The position numbers and the translations under genes are program-made. This document shows, one piece after another, positions 36,512-43,627 of a DNA stretch of 64,000 nt (within the stretch, counting starts at the first letter, position 1; each line of letters starts with the position of its first letter). Source of the stretch: Nostoc sp. CHAB 5824 (lineage in GTDB: Bacteria; Cyanobacteriota; Cyanobacteriia; Cyanobacteriales; Nostocaceae); the NCBI RefSeq assembly GCF_020829665.1, contig NZ_JAIVFT010000014.1, positions 124,001 to 188,000 of the forward strand. The letters are read 5' to 3'. The notes beneath the pieces were generated by a model that made no database searches, was not told the DNA's origin, and worked only from the letters and a program-made list of their open reading frames with translations.

Positions 36512-37135
36512 TTAGCTGACTGTGCCAGCAGAAAAAATTTGCTCTGCGGTCAAATTAAACTGTGGAAAAGTTGGCGACTGGATACAGTCATCTCCTCGAA
36601 ACTTACTAATGCGATACTCACCTTCTTCTAAACAGCAAACCAAAATAGTAGGTTGTTTGGGCTTGCCAATAAATTCTCTACCGCCCAATGCAGCATAATC
36701 TACAATCCAGTATTCAGGAATTCCCATTTCTTCATAATCAGCGTATTTTTTCAGATAATCATCACGCCAATTGGTACTCACTACCTTAATTACTAAAGAA
36801 ATAGATGCTGCTTGAGTAACAGTGGATTCTTTTTTCCAGAGAGGTTCGTTAACTAAATTAGGGAGATTTAGAAGCAGCATATCTGGCGAGTAAGCTGATT
36901 CGTTTTCAAGTGGTTTAACTAATACTGTTTTTGGTATCCCATACGGTAGACTAAGGCGACTATATTCTAAAGTGAGTTTTGTAGATAAAAATACAACAAT
37001 CTCTTCATGGTCGCCTGTTGGTTGGGGCATTTCTACTACTACTCCATCATATAGTTCGTAACGTTGTCCTGTGTTATCTGGATATTTAGCAACGAATTCA
37101 TCGAATGTAATTAGTTTGCGTAAGACTTGAGTCAT
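36512..37135 (-). CDS. Uma2 family (DUF820) putative endonuclease
   Basis: 207 aa from ATG 37135, with TTGAGG nine bases upstream. Family pattern: KYPDNTGQRYELYDGVVVEM (start), YSPDMLLLNLPN with the conserved PD, SLVIKVVSTNWRDDYLKK with the (E/V)VxSxxxR-like turn, and EYWIVDY. The fold is PD-(D/E)XK. Note IKV where active members usually have EV: the catalytic Glu may be missing (residue near 104 is Lys), so activity is uncertain. Such genes are highly multiplied in cyanobacteria and their role is unknown. Confidence 0.88.
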   Translation of the reverse strand: MTQVLRKLITFDEFVAKYPDNTGQRYELYDGVVVEMPQPTGDHEEIVVFLSTKLTLEYSRLSLPYGIPKTVLVKPLENESAYSPDMLLLNLPNLVNEPLWKKESTVTQAASISLVIKVVSTNWRDDYLKKYADYEEMGIPEYWIVDYAALGGREFIGKPKQPTILVCCLEEGEYRISKFRGDDCIQSPTFPQFNLTAEQIFSAGTVS

Positions 37136-37362
37136 GGCTTGATTCCTCAATTGTGCAAATTATAGTAACTTTACTTGTATTTAATTCATCAATATTAATA
37201 CTTATTGATTGGTATACTTTAATTCAATTAAAATTGCGAAATTGTAATATTGGACAGCTAATTCTTGGTTAAAAGACTAGAATTTGGGTAGTAGCTTCCT
37301 CAATTTATATGTATAACATTAGGAAGCCTACTTCAAGCTATTTTTTAACGGGAGGTCAGGTA

Positions 37363-38730
37363 ATGGCTATCGCTACCATTAATCCCGCCACTGGGGAGAC
37401 GGTCAAAACTTTTGAGGCACTCAACAATGCAGAGATTGCTGCTAAACTCGATTTGGCTAATCAGGCTTTTGAAAAGTATCGCCAGACTAGTTTCTCTCAA
37501 CGATCGCAATGGCTGCAAAAAGCTGCCGATATTTTAGAGCAAGACAAAGCAGAATTTGCTAAGTTAATGACTCTAGAAATGGGTAAACCATTTAAAGCTG
37601 CGATCGCAGAAGTAGAAAAATGCGCCGTCGTCTGTCGCTATTATGCCGAACACGCCCCTGGTTTCCTGGCTGATATTTCTGTAAAAACTGATGCTAGCCA
37701 TAGTTTTGTTCGCTACCAACCAATGGGTGCAATTCTCGCGGTAATGCCGTGGAATTTTCCCTTCTGGCAAGTATTCCGCTTTGCTGCACCGACATTGATG
37801 GCGGGAAATGTCGGCTTACTCAAACACGCTTCCAATGTGCCGCAGTGCGCCTTGGCAATTGAAGATATTATCCGACGCGCAGGTTTTCCTGAGGGTGCGT
37901 TTCAAACTCTATTAATAGGCGCTGCCAAAGTTGCCGATTTAATGGCTGATGAACGGGTAAAAGCTGCCACCTTGACAGGAAGCGAACCAGCAGGCGCATC
38001 CCTCGCCGTCGCCGCCGGCAAACAAATTAAAAAAACAGTTTTGGAATTGGGAGGAAGTGACCCGTTTATTGTGTTAGAAAGTGCTGACTTAGAGACAGCA
38101 GTTGTCACAGCTACTACAGCGCGGATGTTGAATAACGGGCAATCATGTATTGCAGCGAAACGTTTTATTGTCGCAGATGCGATCGCAGACAAATTTGAAA
38201 AATTACTTTTAGAAAAATTTGAGGCGCTCAAAGTTGGCGATCCCATGCAACTAGATACCGATTTAGGGCCACTGGCAACTCCTGGTATTCTCCAGGATTT
38301 AGATCAACAAGTGCAAGGTGCGATTAGCAGCGGTGGTAAAGTCCTCACCGGTGGACATCCTTTATCAGATCGTCCTGGAAACTTTTATCCACCAACGATT
38401 ATCATAGATATCCCACCTAAAGCACCAATTGCCAAAGAAGAATTTTTTGGCCCGGTAGCCTTGTTATTCCGGGTTCCAGATATCGATGCTGCCATTAAAC
38501 TCGCTAATGATTCACCCTTTGGTTTAGGTGCAAGTGCTTGGACAACCAACAACCAAGAGAGCGATCGCTTGGTTGAGGAAATCGAAGCAGGTGCCGTATT
38601 TATCAACGGTATGGTCAAATCTGATCCCAGGTTGCCCTTTGGTGGTACTAAGCGTTCTGGATATGGCAGAGAATTGAGTATCCAGGGTATACATGAGTTT
38701 GTCAATGTTAAAACTGTGTGGGTGAAGTGA
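37363..38730 (+). CDS. gabD: Succinic semialdehyde dehydrogenase
   Basis: 455 aa from ATG 37363, with GGGAGG eight bases upstream. Aldehyde dehydrogenase motifs: PWNFPFWQVFR, KHASNVP (cofactor Lys), LELGGSDPF (general base Glu) and GQSCIAAKRF (catalytic Cys near 262), ending with KRSGYGREL. It oxidises succinic semialdehyde to succinate. Followed on the same strand, 102 bases downstream, by 2-oxoglutarate decarboxylase; the same pair is known from Synechococcus 7002, where together they replace 2-oxoglutarate dehydrogenase. Confidence 0.93.
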   Translation: MAIATINPATGETVKTFEALNNAEIAAKLDLANQAFEKYRQTSFSQRSQWLQKAADILEQDKAEFAKLMTLEMGKPFKAAIAEVEKCAVVCRYYAEHAPGFLADISVKTDASHSFVRYQPMGAILAVMPWNFPFWQVFRFAAPTLMAGNVGLLKHASNVPQCALAIEDIIRRAGFPEGAFQTLLIGAAKVADLMADERVKAATLTGSEPAGASLAVAAGKQIKKTVLELGGSDPFIVLESADLETAVVTATTARMLNNGQSCIAAKRFIVADAIADKFEKLLLEKFEALKVGDPMQLDTDLGPLATPGILQDLDQQVQGAISSGGKVLTGGHPLSDRPGNFYPPTIIIDIPPKAPIAKEEFFGPVALLFRVPDIDAAIKLANDSPFGLGASAWTTNNQESDRLVEEIEAGAVFINGMVKSDPRLPFGGTKRSGYGRELSIQGIHEFVNVKTVWVK

Positions 38731-38832
38731 TTAGTCATTAGTCATTGGTCATTAGTCAAAGAACAAATGATAAATGACAAAAGACAAATGACTAATGGCT
38801 AAAGTCTTATTCGTTGCTAGTTAGGAAATAAA

Positions 38833-40476
38833 ATGAATACAGCAGAATTATTGGTGCAGTGCCTAGAAAATGAAGGAGTGCAATATATTTTTGGACTCCC
38901 TGGCGAAGAAAACCTGCACGTTTTGGAAGCGCTAAAACATTCTTCGATTAAATTTATTACGACTCGTCATGAACAGGGTGCAGCATTCATGGCCGATGTC
39001 TACGGACGCCTAACAGGAAAAGCTGGAGTGTGTCTTTCTACTCTTGGCCCTGGGGCAACCAACTTGATGACTGGGGTAGCAGATGCTAACCTTGATGGTG
39101 CGCCTTTAGTGGCGATTACTGGTCAAGTGGGAACAGACCGAATGCACATCGAATCTCATCAATATTTAGATTTGGTGGCAATGTTTGCACCTGTTACTAA
39201 GTGGAATAAGCAGATTGTGCGACCGAGTATTACACCCGAAGTAGTACGGAAAGCATTTAAGCGATCGCAATCAGAAAAACCTGGTGCAGTTCACATAGAT
39301 TTGCCAGAAAATATTGCTGCTATGCCCGTCGAAGGCAAACCTTTGCGTAAGGATAATAGTGAAAAAACTTATGCATCTTTTGCTAGCATTCGGGCAGCCG
39401 CCGCCGCAATTTGCCAAGCAGTTAACCCATTAATTTTAGTCGGAAATGGGGCAATTCGCGCTCAAGCAAGTGATGCCGTAACGCAATTTGCCACTTTGCT
39501 GAATATACCTGTTGCTAATACTTTCATGGGTAAAGGTGTGATTCCCTATACACATCAATTAGCTTTGTGGTCAGTGGGATTGCAGCAAAGAGATTATATT
39601 ACTTGTGGCTTTGATAACACAGATTTAGTAATTGCGATCGGCTATGATTTGATTGAATTTTCCCCGAAGAAATGGAATCGTAATGGTGAAATTCCCATTG
39701 TGCATATTGGGGTAAGTCCGGCAGAAATTGATAGTAGTTATATTCCCAACGCCGAAGTCGTGGGAGATATTTCAGATTCCCTTTATGAAATTTTAAAATT
39801 AGCAGACCGACAAGGTAAACCCGATCCCTTTGCCATTAGCTTAAGGTCAGAGATTCGGGCTGATTACGAACAGTACGCCCATGATGACGGATTTCCGATT
39901 AAGCCGCAAAAGTTAATTTATGACTTACGGCAAGTGATGGGCCCAGATGATATCGTTATCTCAGATGTTGGCGCACATAAGATGTGGATGGCCCGTCATT
40001 ATCATTGCCATAGCCCCAATACTTGCATAATTTCCAACGGCTTCGCGGCTATGGGTATTGCAATTCCTGGTGCTTTAGCAGCAAAACTCGTTCATCCTAA
40101 CCGCAAAGTCGTTGCTGTAACAGGCGATGGCGGCTTTATGATGAATTCTCAGGAATTAGAAACAGCCTTGCGTGTCGGTACGCCCTTTGTCACCATAATT
40201 TTCAATGATGGCGGCTATGGGTTAATTGAATGGAAACAAGAAAATCAATTTGGCAAAGGAAACTCATCTTTTGTGCATTTTAGCAATCCTGATTTTGTTA
40301 AATTAGCCGAAAGTATGGGTTTAAAAGGTTACCGAGTTGAATCGGCTCTAGATTTGATTCCCACTTTGAAAGAAGCCCTCGCTCAAGATGTACCTGCGGT
40401 GATAGATTGTCCCGTAGACTACCGGGAGAATCACCGCTTTAGTCAAAAAGCCGGCGAGTTGAGTTGTGCGGTGTAA
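38833..40476 (+). CDS. 2-oxoglutarate decarboxylase (annotated elsewhere as acetolactate synthase large subunit)
   Basis: 547 aa thiamine-diphosphate enzyme with full three-domain layout: NTAELLVQCLENEGVQYIFG..., RHEQGAAFMADVYGR (with the ThDP Glu), STLGPGATNLMTG, and the ThDP/Mg motif GDGGFMMNSQELETALR then N. It resembles IlvB but pairs with SSADH, not with an ilvN. In Synechococcus 7002 such a pair converts 2-oxoglutarate to succinate. Function is assigned by this context; an acetolactate synthase activity cannot be ruled out by sequence alone. Confidence 0.9.
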   Translation: MNTAELLVQCLENEGVQYIFGLPGEENLHVLEALKHSSIKFITTRHEQGAAFMADVYGRLTGKAGVCLSTLGPGATNLMTGVADANLDGAPLVAITGQVGTDRMHIESHQYLDLVAMFAPVTKWNKQIVRPSITPEVVRKAFKRSQSEKPGAVHIDLPENIAAMPVEGKPLRKDNSEKTYASFASIRAAAAAICQAVNPLILVGNGAIRAQASDAVTQFATLLNIPVANTFMGKGVIPYTHQLALWSVGLQQRDYITCGFDNTDLVIAIGYDLIEFSPKKWNRNGEIPIVHIGVSPAEIDSSYIPNAEVVGDISDSLYEILKLADRQGKPDPFAISLRSEIRADYEQYAHDDGFPIKPQKLIYDLRQVMGPDDIVISDVGAHKMWMARHYHCHSPNTCIISNGFAAMGIAIPGALAAKLVHPNRKVVAVTGDGGFMMNSQELETALRVGTPFVTIIFNDGGYGLIEWKQENQFGKGNSSFVHFSNPDFVKLAESMGLKGYRVESALDLIPTLKEALAQDVPAVIDCPVDYRENHRFSQKAGELSCAV

Positions 40477-40479
40477 AAA

Positions 40480-40535
40480 GTAGAAACGCGATTAATCGCG
40501 TAAAAAGTAGAGACGCGATTAATCGCGTCTCTACA
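40480..40535. repeat. Palindromic repeats GTAGAGACGCGATT/AATCGCGTCTCTAC
   Basis: A perfect 28-bp palindrome at 40508-40535, preceded by a shorter imperfect copy (GTAGAAACGCGATTAATCGCG). It lies right after the decarboxylase stop codon and may end transcription, but there is no T run. A dispersed cyanobacterial repeat. Confidence 0.75.
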
Positions 40536-40578
40536 AGAGTTAGGAGTTATTTATTCCTAACTTGTTTAGTGTTTTGGT

Positions 40579-40609
40579 AGGGTGCGTTATGCCAAAGGCT
40601 AACGCACCG
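40579..40609. repeat. Dispersed hairpin GGTGCGTTATGCC...GGCTAACGCACC, copy 1
   Basis: Inverted repeat with stem GGTGCGTTA / TAACGCACC and loop GCCAAAGGC. Copy 2 is at 46230-46260. The two copies bracket the ATPase island. Confidence 0.75.
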
Positions 40610-40717
40610 CTTTACTTCACTCAATTTATAGACATATTTCTTCTCTTTCTTTGCGTTCTTCTCTGACGAGACGCTGCGCGAATGTGTCCTTTGTGGTTCG
40701 TAAAAAAAACCATGAAG

Positions 40718-40990
40718 CTTAAAGGTTCATTCACGAGTATCAAACACTCATTCACTAAGCTCAGAGGTTCATTGACGAAGCTCAGAGGTTCATTCACTAA
40801 GCTCAGAGGTTCATTCACTAAGCTCAGAGGTTCATCGCCAAAGCTCAGAGGTTCATTCACTAAGCTCAGAGGTTCATCGCCAAAGCTCAGAGGTTCATCA
40901 ACAAAGCTCAAAGGTTCATTCACTAAGCTCAGAGGTTCATTCACTAAGCTCAAAGGTTCATCGCCAAAGCTCAAAGGTTCATTTACAATG
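40718..40990. repeat. 21-bp tandem repeat, unit GAGGTTCATTCACTAAGCTCA
   Basis: About thirteen copies with point variation. The minus-strand frame stays open and encodes heptads of the type NEPLSLV, but the only in-frame start is TTG without a ribosome binding site, so translation is unlikely. Related 21-bp units occur at 46085-46175, at the other end of the island. Confidence 0.92.
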
Positions 40991-41031
40991 AGTATAATCA
41001 ATAACTTCTAGCTAATTACTGATTTTTACTC

Positions 41032-41268
41032 CTAATTAATTATCTTCTGGTTTAAATTTGTGCTTTTCTGCTCTTGGGCAATATCTTCTACTGCTTTGCA
41101 TTGCCTTTTGTCAATATCTGACTTAATAATGAGTCCCTTAGTATTGAGCGCTATTTCCACCTGGTATTGACCATTCACCATATTAATAGCGGCGTAAGTT
41201 ACTGTACCAAACATCATCACTGTGCAAAGTGATAAGGTAATTTGCAGAATTCCCAATTCTCGTTTCAT
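41032..41268 (-). CDS. Small single-pass membrane or secreted protein, unknown
   Basis: 78 aa. One hydrophobic helix (about 7-28, LQITLSLCTVMMFGTVTYAA) that could be a signal anchor, then a short hydrophilic domain with one Cys. No strong Shine-Dalgarno sequence. No family recognised. Confidence 0.5.
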   Translation of the reverse strand: MKRELGILQITLSLCTVMMFGTVTYAAINMVNGQYQVEIALNTKGLIIKSDIDKRQCKAVEDIAQEQKSTNLNQKIIN

Positions 41269-41483
41269 TTTTAAAGCCCCTAATCCCTTACATTCTCATT
41301 ACAACTTCGTGCTGGTTGAGAACTGAGTTGAGAAACAGTCACTGATTAGACGAGTTTTGGTTGATTATCGGTTAAGTTCAGGATGACTATAATTTCATAG
41401 AGTGCAAGACGTTATGGTTAAACAGCAAGGCTATTTAGCTAGTATGAAAACCTGATATACTCACAGCAGTTTCTCGATGAGGA

Positions 41484-42593
41484 ATGATGGCGCGATCGCT
41501 CCGAGTAGCCCCAGAGTATATTAAAAAAGTAAAGTCAGCACTTGAGCGTAACGGCTATCCCAGCCAGAAAAAGTTCTCTGAGGACATAGGCCCTTCACTG
41601 TCCACTGTCAAAAACTTCATTGCCGGTATAGCAATTGACTATGAGAACTTTCTAGAAATTTGTGAAAAATTAGGACTAGACTGGCAAGACATTAGATACA
41701 AAGAACCAGAAACTCAAGCGCCCAAACCTCAGCCAACTAACGGTGAAGCGTCACCCTTGATCACTGGCGCACCCATCACTCAACCCCGTTACTTTTTTGG
41801 GCGCGAGAAAGAATTAAAACGCCTCTTCAACTTACTCAAACGCTATCCCCTACAAAACACCGCCATTATCGGCAAAAAGCGTAGCGGTAAAACATCCTTG
41901 CTGCACTACCTCAAAAATATCACCACCACTCCAGCAGAACAGCTGCGTCCTGAGCAAAAATCTGATTGGCTACCGCATCCAGAAAATTACTGTTGGATTT
42001 TCGTAGACTTACAAGACGCACGAATGCAAAGCCGAGAAGGACTGCTAAAGTACATCCTAGAATCACTGAAGATGCAAGTGCCGGCACCTTGCGATTTAGA
42101 TCATTTCATGGATGTAGTCAGTGATAATTTGCATTCTCCCACAGTCATCTTATTGGATGAGATTAGTGTTGGGTTGCAACGCTGTCCAGAATTAGATGAT
42201 AGTTTTTGGGAGAGTTTGCGTTCCTTAGCGACTAACCATACAGGAGGAAATCTAGCATTTGTCTTGGCTACCCCCGAATCACCGATTGACATGGCGCACA
42301 ACACAGGACACAGTTCACCTTTTTTCAATATTTTCGGCTACACCGCATATCTGGGAGCATTGACTGAGATAGAAGCGCGAGAATTGATAGCGAGTTCGCC
42401 GATTGCTTTCAATAACGAAGATGTAGAGTGGATTTTGACACAAAGTAGCTGCTGGCCACTGCTATTACAAATTCTGTGTAGAGAAAGATTATTTAGTTTA
42501 GAAGAAGGAGAGAATGATGATAATTGGCATGAGGAAGGTTTACGACAAATGAAATCATTTGCTCATTTATTAGATTCAGAACTAGCAGAGTAA
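41484..42593 (+). CDS. HTH-fused P-loop ATPase (STAND-like)
   Basis: 369 aa (the second ATG at 41487 has better spacing from GAGG). Residues 1-70 form a helix-turn-helix unit (FSEDIGPSLSTVKNFIAG, ICEKLGLDWQDI) that in cyanobacteria commonly precedes NACHT/NB-ARC ATPases. The ATPase domain (about 105-350) has FFGREKELKRL, Walker A GKKRSGKTSLLHYL, Walker B PTVILLDE, and a sensor-like stretch ATPESP. No C-terminal sensor repeat is present. Possibly a signalling or defence switch. Followed by an antitoxin-like gene two bases downstream. Confidence 0.82.
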   Translation: MMARSLRVAPEYIKKVKSALERNGYPSQKKFSEDIGPSLSTVKNFIAGIAIDYENFLEICEKLGLDWQDIRYKEPETQAPKPQPTNGEASPLITGAPITQPRYFFGREKELKRLFNLLKRYPLQNTAIIGKKRSGKTSLLHYLKNITTTPAEQLRPEQKSDWLPHPENYCWIFVDLQDARMQSREGLLKYILESLKMQVPAPCDLDHFMDVVSDNLHSPTVILLDEISVGLQRCPELDDSFWESLRSLATNHTGGNLAFVLATPESPIDMAHNTGHSSPFFNIFGYTAYLGALTEIEARELIASSPIAFNNEDVEWILTQSSCWPLLLQILCRERLFSLEEGENDDNWHEEGLRQMKSFAHLLDSELAE

Positions 42594-42595
42594 CT

Positions 42596-42814
42596 ATGAA
42601 AGCACACCGAATTGAAACAAAGTTAACTAAAAACGGAACCTTGATTCTTGAGGATTTACCGTTTCAAGCAGGCGAAGCAGTAGAAATCATTGTTTTAAAA
42701 CGTTTTCCCCAACCTTCAGAATCTAATCCTTATCCTTTACGGGGAAAGGTTATTCACTATGACGATCCCTTTGAGCCTGCTGTACCTATAGAGGATTGGG
42801 AACTCTTGCAATGA
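42596..42814 (+). CDS. Small antitoxin-like protein
   Basis: 72 aa. MKAHRIETKLTKNGTLILED and GEAVEIIVL have the beta-strand spacing of AbrB/VapB-like N-terminal domains, followed by a short C-terminal tail ending DDPFEPAVPIEDWELL, the tail type that binds a toxin. No toxin gene follows directly, so it may be an orphan or work with the upstream ATPase. Two-base gap to the ATPase gene implies co-translation. Confidence 0.7.
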   Translation: MKAHRIETKLTKNGTLILEDLPFQAGEAVEIIVLKRFPQPSESNPYPLRGKVIHYDDPFEPAVPIEDWELLQ

Positions 42815-42825
42815 TAAACCTAAAT

Positions 42826-43012
42826 TGTCATTGCGTTCGCGTAGCGTCTCGTAGAGAGGAGGAACGACGTTCGCGCAGCGTGTCGCAGACAAGCAATCTC
42901 AAGGTTTTAGGATTTACTTCTCTACGAGACGCTTCGCCAACACTTCGTACCCTACAGCTTCTCCAAAGGACTACGCAATTGACAAGTCTTCGAGGACATA
43001 ATTATTATTTAT
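42826..43012. repeat. Palindromic repeat cluster between antitoxin-like and GIY-YIG genes
   Basis: Contains words such as GTTCGCGTAGCG, AGGAGGAACGACG and GAGACGCTTCGCC, all dispersed HIP1-type repeats. The frame across it (42796-43014) is not a gene. Confidence 0.55.
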
Positions 43013-43075
43013 AATTTTGCAGTGACAGATACAACAAAGATTTGCTATGACTGAGTTTCTGTCCAAAAAATATAA

Positions 43076-43363
43076 ATGAGCCAGCAATATTATCTATATA
43101 TAATGACGAATAACTATAATACTGTGTTGTATACAGGAGTAACAAACAATTTACAAAGAAGAGTTTATGAACATAAAGAGAAAATAGTAGAAGGATTTAC
43201 TAAGAAATACAATATTACTAAATTAGTTTATTATGAAGTCTTTGAAGATGCTTATACAGCCATTAGTAGAGAAAAACAGATTAAGGCAGGTTCCAGACAA
43301 AAGAAAATTGATTTAGTCAATAGCATCAATCAAGAATGGAGAGATGTATATAATGAGTTGTAA
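43076..43363 (+). CDS. GIY-YIG domain protein (UPF0213-like)
   Basis: 95 aa, just one domain. Seen: YYLYIMTN as the GIY-equivalent, LYTGVTNNLQRRVYEHK as the YIG-equivalent with catalytic-type Arg and the following His/Lys, then YYEVFEDAYTAISREKQIK with the conserved Glu. It belongs to the short stand-alone GIY-YIG family of unknown role (possible DNA nuclease). Much more AT-rich than its neighbours, suggesting separate origin. Confidence 0.88.
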   Translation: MSQQYYLYIMTNNYNTVLYTGVTNNLQRRVYEHKEKIVEGFTKKYNITKLVYYEVFEDAYTAISREKQIKAGSRQKKIDLVNSINQEWRDVYNEL

Positions 43364-43378
43364 ATATTGCTGATATTA

Positions 43379-43561
43379 TTGCGATCGCACCAAAGCAAAG
43401 CTGAGTAATCCTAGCTTTTGCGATTGCTTCATTCCGCTAGCGCTGCATTCGCAATGACATTATTAACAGACAGTTTGTCATTGCGATCGCACCAAAGCAA
43501 AGCTGAGTAATCCTAGCTTTTGCGATTGCTTCATTCCGCTAGCGCTGCATTCGCAATGACA
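43379..43561. repeat. Two 81-bp direct repeats
   Basis: Near-identical copies at 43379-43459 and 43481-43561, each starting TTGCGATCGCACCAAAGCAA and ending CGCAATGACA; each unit is itself framed by TTGCGA / CGCAATGACA inverted ends. A third partial word (TCATTGCGAGGAGG...GCAATGACA) follows to 43603. They form the upstream region of the GVAF-repeat gene. Confidence 0.88.
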
Positions 43562-43627
43562 GAATATGTCATTGCGAGGAGGAACGACGAAGCAATCGCA
43601 ATGACACAGAGTATAAGGAGTGCAGAA

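Noticed and set aside
40621..41001. Minus-strand NEPLSLV-repeat frame
   Set aside because: Only a TTG start without a ribosome binding site; openness is explained by the 21-bp repeat.
41484..42593. Full NLR-like defence protein (HTH-NACHT-repeats)
   Set aside because: HTH and ATPase are present but no repeat sensor domain follows; not enough to call a known defence system.
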